Shown one piece after another: positions 43,022-51,923 of a stretch of 64,000 nucleotides of DNA (its first letter is position 1; every line of letters begins with the position of its first letter). The notes beneath the pieces were generated by a model. It had not been told where the DNA came from. It was given only the letters and a program-made list of their open reading frames with translations, and did no database searches. The stretch covers positions 16,400,001 through 16,464,000 of the forward strand of contig JARDYH010000005.1 in NCBI GenBank assembly GCA_029215795.1. Reading direction: 5' to 3'. The stretch comes from Anniella stebbinsi (taxonomy: Eukaryota > Chordata > Lepidosauria > Squamata > Anniellidae). Both the position numbers and the translations under genes were made by a program.

Positions 43022-43165
43022 TAAGGCAACCTTTCTCCAACTTGGAGCCTTTTAGATGTTTTGGACTACAACTCCCATCACTACTGACCATTGCCCTTAT
43101 GCTGGCTGATGGGAGTTGTAGTACAAAAGTCTGGAGGGCACTAGGTTTGGAGGAAAGATGCCCTA
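43022..43165. repeat. ACTCCCATCA palindromic repeat, well preserved
   Basis: CCTTTCTCCAACTTGGAGCC, GGACTACAACTCCCATCACT and GATGGGAGTTGTAGTACAAA with GTCTGGAGGGCACTAGG. Confidence 0.85.
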
Positions 43166-43404
43166 AGAGGATTGGAAGAGCAGTCTCAAGAATGGACAAG
43201 CTAAAAAGAGCTAATGAAATACAAACACTCTCCCACTTTTGGGGGGGAGAGTGGAAAGCATCTTGAAAGGGAAGAGCGCACCCATTTCCCATATGCTGTC
43301 CGCAAGCATCTCTTTTGTCTGCTGTCCTATTTGCCTTGCAACAGTGGTGCTTGTATTTTGAGATGGGCTCCACTGGGAGCACCTAGAGCCAGGGTGCAAA
43401 ACTT

Positions 43405-43730
43405 CAGGCCCCGGGGGCTAAATCCAGTCCTGCAGGGTTGCCTAGATGGTCACGCCCCTTTCCTCCAGCCATTCATTGTTTCATGGTTTCCTGGCTTTAA
43501 AGGTTTCTCCTGCGTCTTAGTTGCTGGCAATGAGAGCTTTAAGCTGGTATGTTGGATTCACCCCTTTTGTCTTTGACCCATCTTTTTTGTCCTTCCCACC
43601 ACTGGAATGTGGCCCAGAGAGCTTTTCCCAAATGGAATTTAGTGGTTCAACACCCCGATTGTGGGCTGGGCCAAGATGAAGCTGTCTTTTCAAGATAGCC
43701 AGCAACTACCAGGCATGTGGAGGTCCCCCA
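43405..43730 (-). repeat. Dispersed repeat (GGGGTGGGGCCA family), reverse
   Basis: CAGGCCCCGGGGGCTAAATC, GATGGTCACGCCCCTTTCCT, GAGAGCTTTAAGCTGG, CACCACTGGAATGTGGCCCA. An uninterrupted reverse copy of the family split at 40435-41185. Confidence 0.7.
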
Positions 43731-43899
43731 GAAATTGCCCAGTTGTCTAGTGGTGCTGCTGGCCCCTTATCTAAACTAACCCCTGATACCTTGACCGTTT
43801 GTTCCCAACTCACCCCTTTTAGAGTTTGGGGAATGAAGTCGGTAGTTCAGGGGCTGGAGAAGTTCCCTTTATCCACTCTCCCCAATTCTCTCTCTGCAG

Positions 43900-44074
43900 G
43901 GGGATGGAGATCCCAGGACGCTCTCAGGCCTTGTGCATAAGGTGCCTGTCCTGACCAGCACTCATGCGCCCGTCTTCCTGCCGACCAGCTTGGAGCAACA
44001 TGAACCTGGAAGCCCCCTCTCTTCTCGGCTCCAGCCCGTAATTATCTTGGAGCCACATACCCCTCTGGTGACAG
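43900..44074 (+). CDS. HDAC7: HDAC7 exon h
   Basis: Acceptor CTCTCTGCAG, donor GTGTGT. Residues 274-331: GDGDPRTLSGLVHKVPVLTS, THAPVFLPTSLEQHEPGSPL, SSRLQPVIILEPHTPLVT, plus one base of Val332. HTPLFLPxxLEP...SRLQPILLLDP in human aligns along the whole exon. Phase 0 in, phase 1 out. Confidence 0.95.
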
Positions 44075-44546
44075 GTGTGTAGCGGCTCTTCATCTGGGGG
44101 AAAAGGAGAAGAGAAGAGGCCTTGGCCAACCCGATGTGGGAGTGCGTTCACTTGGCAAAACCAGGATCAGCACTTGGCACGCCTCGATGGGGGAATTGAG
44201 GGCGGAGCAAAATGGAAGAGAGATCATAAGTGCACAGCCTGATGGTTATTGTAGTGTTTGTGGTGATGGCTGGCTTCCATGCAGGAGAGTGTAATTCATA
44301 GAAGAGGGCTGTGTTAGCCAACATCACAGGAGCCTGTTCGTTCCTCCTTTCTCTAGTAATTGGGGTGGTGTTGCTTCCAGATTAACCTTGCACTGCTGTA
44401 CAGGCCCCCATGCTCTTGCCTGATGGACTGAGCCAGCTCTCATACCGTACATGCCAATTTTCTCCCTGTCTGCTGGCCCATTCTTCCATAAATAGCATCA
44501 GGCTCTCTGTACTGGTGAATTACATTCAGCAGGCATTACACAGTGA

Positions 44547-44665
44547 GTAGTATCCAACGTTAGTCCTATTTTGGGTAGAACCCATTGAAATGATTAGTCA
44601 TGATTAACTTAAGTCCCATTCATTCGAATGGGTCTACTCTATGTAGGATTGCATTGGATACTACC
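44547..44665. mobile_element. Palindromic TAGTATCCAACG repeat with CAGTGA flanks
   Basis: GTAGTATCCAACGTTAGTCC on the left and ATTGCATTGGATACTACC on the right are inverted. AGTCATGATTAACTTAAGTC marks the centre. CAGTGA is present on both sides (44541-44546 and 44666-44671). Non-coding, about 120 bp. Confidence 0.8.
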
Positions 44666-44839
44666 CAGTGACTTAAGATGACCCTGCACCAACGTCTGAT
44701 CCAGCAAGCCACACACAGCCCACCAGCCAACCCAGGAAATCTATCAACAACCCAGTGGATTTGCTTCTTCTTTGCTTCCTGGCTGGAGACTTGCATTTGG
44801 GGAAATCAAAAGGGATTTCAAGCCCAGTCAGCTGTAATA

Positions 44840-45090
44840 CAGGGTTAGGCAAGTTGCTGCCATCCAGATGTTTTGCAGTATAATTCCCATCAGCCCCAGG
44901 CAACATGGCCAATGGTCAGGAATCAAAACTGCAGTATTTATAATTACTTGTAGCATTTCCCAACCGTGGGTGCCCAGATGTTGTTGGGCTCCAGCTCTCA
45001 ACATCTTGGACCATTGGACATGCTAGCTGGGGAGGATGGCAGTTGTAGTCCTTCAACATCTGGGGAACCAAAGTTAGGGAAAGGTTAATA
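44840..45090. repeat. Two partial palindromic repeats in tandem
   Basis: GCTGCCATCCAGATGTTTTG and ATTCCCATCAGCCCCAGGC with CCAATGGTCAGGA (44860-44925) form a half ACTCCCATCA copy. GGGTGCCCAGATGTTGTTGG and GCAGTTGTAGTCCTTCAACA (44965-45065) form a variant copy. Confidence 0.7.
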
Positions 45091-45204
45091 TAAAATAAAG
45101 TTAAAAGGGTGTTTTTTTCAAATAAAAAAAAATCTGCTCCCCAATTCATCATGAGCTTTTTAGAGGGTCAAAAAGCTTTTAATGTATCCATTTAGGTGAC
45201 TAGC

Positions 45205-45390
45205 AGTGCAATATTAGACATGTCTACTCAGAAGTACGTCCCATTGAATTCAGTGGGGTTTACTCCAAGTAAGAGAGTATAGGATTGCATCTTAAGGATA
45301 TCATCCGATAAACCTCCTTACCTGGGAGTAAGCAACTTTGGATTCAGTGGGGCTTACTTCTGAGTAGATATACACAGGATCATAGCCCTA
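45205..45390. repeat. CCCATTGA palindromic repeats, two adjacent copies
   Basis: GACATGTCTACTCAGAAGTA, GTCCCATTGAATTCAGTGGG, GTATAGGATTGCATCTTAAG, then a second copy GGGAGTAAGCAACTTTGGAT with ACTTCTGAGTAGATATACAC. Confidence 0.85.
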
Positions 45391-45722
45391 CTCTTTCTGT
45401 TTTATTGTTTTGGTGTGTATGTGTGTGTTTTTCCGAAGCTGACCTTGACTTTGATGTTTTCTACTCCTTCCTACAATTGTCAGCAATTTTGAAAGAGCAG
45501 TGTTTAAACTATATTTTTCCTGTTTTTAAACTCACAAGTCTTTCATCCTTACAATGAATACTTCCCAAGAAAGAACAGGCCGTTTTGTTAACTCTAGTAA
45601 TTTTGTGAGCAAAAAGGGGCACTGGGTCGATCCAGACATAAATCTCAAATCGCTGTGCAGTTTTTAGGAGAAGCAATGGAAAATTGCATGAAAGGAATCG
45701 CAGTTCTGTTACTTTGAGATGA

Positions 45723-45892
45723 AAGGTATCTCAAAACACCCTAACCTAAATATCCTAAATGGTTTGTGGTCAGCGTTGTACCCTCAACCATCAAAGGCCA
45801 CATAGATTTTTCTATGTGAACTGATGGTTGTGGGTACAGCACTGACCACAAACCATTTAGGATATTTAGGTTAGGGTGTTTTGAGATACCTT
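45723..45892. repeat. Near-perfect 170-bp inverted repeat (foldback)
   Basis: The left arm AAGGTATCTCAAAACACCCT...CCTCAACCATCA is matched by the right arm TGATGGTTGTGGG...AGGGTGTTTTGAGATACCTT with about three mismatches in the outer 71 bp. The centre ACATAGA-TTTT-TCTATGT closes the hairpin with a 4-nt loop. No second copy was seen in the window and no target duplication. It lies in the intron between exons h and i. Confidence 0.92.
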
Positions 45893-46723
45893 GCATATTC
45901 CTAGTTTTGGGTGAGTTATTCAGTGCAGATTTCGGATTTTTGTTCCTCGTCTGGTTTTTTTTTTTTAAACAATCTTATGGACTAGAAACATGAAAACAGA
46001 AGTGCTTTCACAAAGTGGTTCTTAGATTGCTTTGATGCATTGCCCTCACCTGTACTGTGAGTGCAGAGACAGGATCTCCAGCATTGGACTCGTGGGCATC
46101 AAATGTGCCTGCAGAAGTATTTCCGGGTGCCTGCCAGGCTCCCTGCCTCTCCTGTTTTTTATTTTATTACTTAAGATTTTTTTAATTACATTTTTGTTTT
46201 TAACTGAGAGGCTGACATTCTGCAGTAGCACGTGCTGCTCTCCAGTGCCACCTTTATTTGGGTTTGAAAGGGGGGGGTTGGTTGGTTTGGAGCTCAGACA
46301 GACTCTGCCTCTTCCTTGTACTTAGGGCAAGTTACTTTTCTTTTAAGTCTCACCAGTTTGCCTCCTGGGAAATGAGTATTTTGTGACCGAACATGCCCAC
46401 CATGGCAGTCATTCTATGAATGTGCAAGCCATCCCCCCATGGCAGCCATTTTGTGAGGGCACCCGCAACACTCTCTCAACGTTCCAAGTACGCCCACCGA
46501 CCCAAAATGTTGCGGGATGTCTGCTGGTGTAGAGCTTGTTTTGGCTAGAAATATGCATTGAGTTTTCAAAGGTGCTCTCTTTCACTTCCTCTTTTACATC
46601 AACAGTCTTTGCAAGTGGTGACATCTCCTGCTTTAAATTCTCAGCACCTCATGAGTGGGTGCCCTTAAGCCTCTTTGGAGTTTTCCATTCCTGCCTTGAC
46701 ACTCTTGTCTTTTCTCCTCACAG
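45893..46723. other. Intronic stretch
   Basis: CATGCCCACCATGGCAGTC and CCCCCCATGGCAGCCATTTT (46390-46455) look like a fragment of a dispersed repeat. The rest is unassigned. Confidence 0.4.
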
Positions 46724-46932
46724 TCCCAGGGCTGGGCACAGTCCCCTTTCACTTCAGCCATTCGGTGCTTCCCCCTGAGAGACTGTCGATATCTACGGTT
46801 CACAAGCCCTTGGGACGGACGCGCTCGGAGCCCCTGCCATCCAGCCCCCGAGCTGTGCAGCAGCAGCTGGTCTACCAGCAGCACCAGGCCCTTTTTCTGG
46901 AGCGGCTGAAGCAGCAGACACAGCTGGGCAAG
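46724..46932 (+). CDS. HDAC7: HDAC7 exon i: third 14-3-3 site
   Basis: Acceptor TCCTCACAG, donor GTAAGG. Residues 333-401: PGLGTVPFHFSHSVLPPERL, SISTVHKPLGRTRSEPLPSS, PRAVQQQLVYQQHQALFLER, LKQQTQLGK. GRTRSEPLP is the third conserved phosphosite. The Gln-rich QQQLVYQQHQALFLERLKQQ helix resembles HDAC4/5/9 at this place, whereas the human HDAC7 text I recall has a Pro-rich stretch. Phase 1 in, 0 out. Confidence 0.96.
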
Positions 46933-47665
46933 GTAAGGGAGCGTTGTCACGGGCAAAACTCTGCCTCTGGGCGATGTTTCTTACATTGTGTTGGCAGGGC
47001 AGGGCAGAACTGTAGGTGTAATCCGGCCCATGGGGAAACCTCTGTCCTGTGGGTGTAATCCGGCCCATGAGTGTAATTTGGGCCAAAGAGGTTCCCCATC
47101 TGACCTGCAAAGGATTGGGCTCGCTCTGTAGGCCCCAACCCATCCCTTAGTCCTGTCCCCTAACGTGGAAGCTACTGAGGACTTGGAGAGGAGGTGGGGA
47201 AAGGAATCCCCTTGGTACCTCTGATGAGCCACCCAGTGTGCCAGCCGGAGATCAAAGGACATCAGGAGGCATGGCCCCTGCCCCGTGACCTCATTCGGCC
47301 CACAGGGGTCATCTGGACCCTGCCTGAAATTAGTGCCCCACCTTTGGAGTACACTGTAGCCACAACATCTGGGACTCTGCATTCTTCAGGTTGTGCTTTA
47401 CTAGAGGAATAAGCTCTGGAGGAAAGTGAATGTGGCCATTCATTTGTATGCAGGGCTTTTTAGGTACAGGTTCCCCCTTTCCTATGACTAGCTGGCGCAA
47501 AATACATTGTGCAGAATATAACGTTGTGCGCAATTCACCTACATTGACGCAAACGATCCGTGAACCTTGGCTTTTCTTAGTGCTCCAGTGAGGTGGCTTT
47601 AGCTTGCACAGCCTTCGGTCACCCTGTCTCTCTACCCCCACCCACCCTCCGTCTTCCCCTCCTAG

Positions 47666-47866
47666 CGCATGTCCAAGTCCAGCGAGAAGCCTCGGCTGCA
47701 GCAGATCCCCTCTTCCGAGGACATGGAGGCCGAGGCAGGAGGAGAACCTAGTGATCTGCCCCAGGGTCAGGTGGTGCCGTCGCCAGTAGGGGGCAGCAGC
47801 AGCAGCAAAGAGAGAGAAAGGGGCTCCAGGCTGGGTCAGACTCAAGAGGATCACGTCCTGCAACAG
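47666..47866 (+). CDS. HDAC7: HDAC7 exon j
   Basis: Acceptor CCCCTCCTAG, donor GTATTG. Sixty-seven codons (402-468): RMSKSSEKPRLQQIPSSEDM, EAEAGGEPSDLPQGQVVPSP, VGGSSSSKERERGSRLGQTQ, EDHVLQQ. KxSEKPRLxQIPSxEDxE matches human. The middle is acidic and Ser-rich, probably disordered. Phase 0 in and out. Confidence 0.95.
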
Positions 47867-48197
47867 GTATTGGAAGGGTATAGAGAGGTTCGTCTGTAGG
47901 ACAATCACACGCACGCACCAAGCTTTCCGTATGTTAAAATGCTACATAAATGGTATCCTTGCCATGTTTTTTGCTCCTACGCTTCTTCTCTTCTGTTACC
48001 CCCGGGTTTGGCATCCTGCTATTGGAGATCAGTGTGTATAATGCTGGTCCTTTTAAACTGTGCCTTGTTTCTGTTTGTAAATACTCACCCTCCCGCAGCG
48101 GCGAGGAGGGGGGGTCACAGAAGCACACACAGCCTGTGGGCCAGAAGTTATGCACCTCTGTTTGAGGAGGTAAAGGCCTATTGAACACCAAGGGTCA
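47867..48197. other. Intronic stretch, nothing recognised
   Basis: A CGTATGTTAAAATGCTACAT fragment near 47928 is the only hint of a repeat. Confidence 0.4.
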
Positions 48198-48325
48198 TAT
48201 CCAATGGTATACATAGCGGAGACCCACTGAAATGAATGAAACTTAAGTTAGTCACAACTAACTTAACTTCCATTCATTTCAAGGGTCTATTCTACAGAGG
48301 ACTCACAATGGATACTATCCTGAGA
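48198..48325. repeat. TATCCAATGG / CAATGGATACTATCC palindromic repeat
   Basis: GAAACTTAAGTTAGTCAC and AACTAACTTAACTTCC are mirrored around the centre, as in 44547-44665. A (GT)n-(CA)n microsatellite follows at about 48365-48404. Confidence 0.8.
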
Positions 48326-48532
48326 CTTATTTCTGAGTAAATATGCAGATTGCACTTTCTTTCTGTGTGTGTGTGTGTGTGTGTCTCTCACACACACACA
48401 CAGAGCAATAAGTAAGCTCCAATGCGGAGCCTCTTGTGAATCCCTCAGTAACTAATGTGGCAAGGCACTCTGAGAGTGTGATTTGCACTCCTAGCTTTGG
48501 GGACCCCCCCCCCAAAAATGATCTCTTATGTC

Positions 48533-48665
48533 AGCCTTTCCCAACCTTGGCTCCCCAGCTGGTGTTTGGACTACAACTCCTATCTTCCCCAGCCATGCTG
48601 GCCCATGGCTAGGGGTGATGGGGGTAGTAGTCTATCCACCTCTGGGGACCCATAGTTGGGAAAGG
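48533..48665. repeat. ACTCCCATCA-type palindromic repeat
   Basis: GCCTTTCCCAACCTTGGCTC, CTACAACTCCTATCTTCCCC and GGGGACCCATAGTTGGGAAA. A (CATTC)n-like pyrimidine tract lies downstream at about 48823-48870. Confidence 0.8.
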
Positions 48666-49080
48666 CGGCTTTCTGGCTTCACAGACTGTGGCAGAAACAG
48701 CTTTCTCGTTTGCAAGGTCTGCAGCAGGGATGGATTGCGATCTGCCTTGGACATTTCTGTGCCTATCTGGCCATGTGCTGTGCTCCTTCATATGCCAAGA
48801 CTTTATTTTAGTTCTGTCTTCCATTCCATTCCATTCCTTTCCCTTCTTCCCTTCTTTCCTTCCTTTTCCCCTTTTTCAAACCTTAATGGTTCTGGGAACC
48901 CAAATTGTGCCTATGCCACATGAATGCACTAGAGGGCAGTACCTACCAACATGCAGACTCGCTGCTTGCTGTGGATTGAGGAAGCCGGCTGGGAAGAGGG
49001 CAGCCTCCAGCTGAGCTTTTAGAGGAGATGGTGGAGAAGTTCCCCATCTGATGTGATGTCCCTCTTCATTCCGTCCACAG

Positions 49081-49300
49081 GCACAGTATGTCTGGGAACA
49101 GCAGCAGCGCCAGCTTCTCCGGAGACAGCCTCCTGCTGACTCCTTGCTGATCCCAGCCGTGCGCGGAACCCACCGACCGCTCTCCAGAGCTCATTCATCG
49201 CCTGCCCCAGCCACTGCATCCCTACCAAGCCAGGACACGTCTTCCAAGTTGATCCCGCTGCCAGTTCAAGAGCAGTCCAGCAAGCCACGCTTCACCACAG
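49081..49300 (+). CDS. HDAC7: HDAC7 exon k: fourth 14-3-3 site
   Basis: Acceptor CGTCCACAG, donor GTAATA. Residues 469-541: AQYVWEQQQRQLLRRQPPAD, SLLIPAVRGTHRPLSRAHSS, PAPATASLPSQDTSSKLIPL, PVQEQSSKPRFTT, plus one base of Gly542. HRPLSRAHSSPA is the fourth conserved 14-3-3 and kinase site (human RPLSRAQSSPA). PRFTTG leads into the catalytic domain. Phase 0 in, 1 out. Confidence 0.96.
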
Positions 49301-49764
49301 GTAATATACCATGTGTCCCATCCACACACACACACAGCCCTTTCTGATCCCCTACAACAGATGCCCCGGGGGGGGCAAAATTGCACGTGGCAATACACAC
49401 AGGGCCACCAGAAATGGCAGTTCTGTGTCAACTTCTCTTTCCTTCCCTCCTCTAACACACAGTAAAACGTACCTGTTAGGTCAGCATGCTATGCTTTTAT
49501 CTCCCCACTCCTTCCCCTGTGTCACTGGCTGCCACTGGTGGAGAGCGAAAAATGCACCATGCCTTTGCACCATTCAGGACAATGGGATGCAGTTTACTGC
49601 ACATTCCAGAGCGACAGAATTCAACGCGGGGCTGCCAGTGAAAACAGCACCCCCGTGTTCATTGCAGCACCCCCGTGTTCATTCTCATGATCCATCACTC
49701 CCAGAGCACAAAATGTACAAAGAGAATTGGCACTTAGAACCTTCTTTCTAATTATCTAGCACAG

Positions 49765-50095
49765 GGTGGGAGGGGGGGGGGGAACATGTGGCTTTCCAGA
49801 TGCTGTTGGACTGCAGCTTTAATGTTCCCTCACCATTAACTATGTTGGCTAGAGCTGATGGCAGTTGTAGGCCAAAACATCTAGAGCGCCGCAAGTTGCC
49901 CATGCGCTCCATTGGGCTGCAGGTACATCACAGGGGTCCTTCTGCTTACCCCCTACTGCAGATTTCCCCAACCTGGTGCCCCCTGATGTTTTGGACTATG
50001 ACTCCCATCAGCCCCAGCTAGAATGGCCAATGGTCATGAGTTGCGGTCCAAAACATCTGGAGGGCACCAGTTGGTGGAATGCTGCCCTACTGGGA
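49765..50095. repeat. Two ACTCCCATCA-type palindromic repeats
   Basis: First copy 49765-49905: GGCTTTCCAGATGCTGTTGG ... GCAGTTGTAGGCCAAAACAT. Second copy 49960-50095: TTTCCCCAACCTGGTGCCCC, CTATGACTCCCATCAGCCCC, CGGTCCAAAACATCTGGAGG. Confidence 0.8.
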
Positions 50096-50214
50096 GTTTT
50101 GGAGAGGGGGAAAGAGAAAGGAATGTGCTTTCATGCATAGCCACATGCCTCTCCTGGGGAGCCTCTGCTTCACATGGTTTTATGCAGTTTACGTATTTCA
50201 AACGTTTGATCTAC

Positions 50215-50560
50215 TGTCTTTCCCAGGCTCAGGGTGGTTTGTGTAAAAATGCAACAAAAGAATCTGAAACCGTAGTTAAACAGAACAATCAGGACAAGTA
50301 CATGAAGCAACACACTTGGCGCCCCAACCTTAAAATAAAAATAGCGATTGGGAGCAGCTCCCTGTTTCGCAAGAGTGGAGCTGGTGGTTCTTGCAGGCCT
50401 TCCAGAGAAGCCTTGAGGAAGGCACTAGTCCTGATCTCCATAGGTGGGTCATTCCAGAGCCTTGGAGCGAATGCGGAAAGGCCCTGCTGCTAGCGGCCAG
50501 CACTTTTATCTTGCTTAATGAGGTTGAATGGCTAGCCACAAAAAATGAAATGGTGTGTCG
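50215..50560 (-). mobile_element. CR1-like LINE fragment, reverse
   Basis: CTCAGGGTGGTTTGTG then an A-rich stretch, CCTTGAGGAAGGCACTAGTC, GTGGGTCATTCCAGAGCCTT, GCGGAAAGGCCCTGCTGCTA: the reverse of a CR1-type 3' region. Confidence 0.6.
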
Positions 50561-50899
50561 AAATCCGCTACTTTACAGTGAACCTGTCTGGTAGAGTCCC
50601 TAGATGAGTTTGGGGCCTATGTCTCTAGATCCTTGGCATGATTTTTAGAAATGCCACTAAGAGGCACTGGAGTGAAAGAAAAAGAGACCTTGCAATGTCA
50701 GATATTGGTGCAGAGATCCCATCAAACACTGGGCAGAACAGGGCAGTTTCCCACTATATGTACATCCCTTGGCCCCAACCAAATCTTTATTTTATTGTAT
50801 TTGTTGATTTGATGAAATACACCTTATCAGCCTATCTGGGGTGTGCTGTCATTGGTATGCAGTGCCATAAGATCATCTATAGAAGTCCTTTTTCATTCT

Positions 50900-51300
50900 A
50901 AAGCTTAGAGAGTAGCAATAAAAAAGAAGGCTTTTCAGTGGTGGCCCCTTGGCTCTGGAATGCTCTCCCAAGGGAAACTTGTTTGGTGCCTACATTGCTA
51001 TCATTTCAGCAGCAGGCTAAGACTTTTTTGTTGCTTAAGGCACTGTTTTTCCGGTATTTAAGATCTACTATTTTAGTGCCTGCAGTGAGGCTTGAACTCT
51101 TGTAACTCATGGTGTTTTCAGTTTCTGTACCTGTATGGTATGCTGCATCGGTATATTTCAATTGATTTTATGCCATGTTGGATTTTATTGTGATACTGTT
51201 ATATTTTTCTTAGGTTGATATTATGCTTTAAATTGTACTGTAAGACACCTAGAGAAATCTGTTGTATGAGGTATTTAATAAATATAACAATAAGTAAATA
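50900..51300 (+). mobile_element. CR1-like LINE: ORF2 C-terminus and 3' UTR
   Basis: Translation from about 50925 gives KKAFSVVAPWLWNALPRET and, after a gap, QQAKTFLLLKALFFRYLR, the conserved C-terminal end of CR1-type ORF2. A T-rich UTR follows, then GTAAGACACCTAGAGAAATC...TATTTAATAAATATAACAA. 5'-truncated relic. Confidence 0.8.
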
Positions 51301-51789
51301 ATTCCATTCAGGGCCAGTTTAAAAGTGCAGAAATAATATATGGTACAGTCCAGGGTGGGCCGTACCACTTCAGGCTGCAAGTGTATGAACCTTGTGTTGT
51401 AAATGCTGTCGTTGTTTGTTTGTTTGCTTGTTTGTTTGTGTAAAAAAAACCAGCACCCTGTACATGAAAGACTTCCACATCATCATCATTATTTAGTTTT
51501 ATTCGTTTTCTTATTTTAAAATTTATATCCTGCAACTTCTGTACAAATGCTGTCAGAGGGGCTAGCAAGAAAATGATACGCTCAATCAGTCACACCCATT
51601 TGCAGATTGTTTATTTACCCAAGGAAACATTCATATTTACAATTGCTCACCTGCAGTCTGTACCCCATCCAGGAAGGGCTCTACCGCGTCCAAATTCTTC
51701 ATGTTCACGTCAGCTGTCTCTGCTGAAGGAGCCCCGAGGAAGCGAGAGCTTTGTGAGTGACTCGGATGCCCCTTGTCCTTTCATTGCAG
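51301..51789. other. Intronic stretch with (GTTT)n
   Basis: (GTTT)n at about 51413-51440; otherwise unassigned. Confidence 0.5.
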
Positions 51790-51923
51790 GGATCGTGTAT
51801 GATTCTGTCATGTTGAAACACCAGTGCTCGTGTGGGGACAACAGCAATCACCCTGAGCATGCAGGCCGCATCCAGAGCATCTGGTCTCGTCTGCAGGAAC
51901 GTGGCCTACGCAGCCAGTGCGAG
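51790..51923 (+). CDS. HDAC7: HDAC7 exon l: start of the deacetylase domain, structural-zinc loop
   Basis: Acceptor TTCATTGCAG, donor GTAGGG. Completes Gly542 and reads [44 protein letters not shown], residues 543-586. Cys554, Cys556 and His562 are three ligands of the class IIa-specific structural zinc. [19 protein letters not shown] is the canonical domain opening. Only Asn561 differs from the human block I recall (Arg). Phase 1 in, 0 out. Confidence 0.98.

Noticed and set aside
42627..43382. 251-residue open frame on the - strand
   Set aside because: It is antisense to exon g and crosses an ACTCCCATCA repeat; no domain is recognisable.
43924..44151. - strand frame opposite exon h
   Set aside because: Shadow of the HDAC7 exon, which has AG/GT boundaries and correct phases.
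45735..45750. CCCTAA-like words suggesting interstitial telomere repeat
   Set aside because: Only one CCCTAACCTAA per arm; no tandem TTAGGG array.
47330..47914. 194-residue open frame on the - strand
   Set aside because: Shadow of exon j on the opposite strand.
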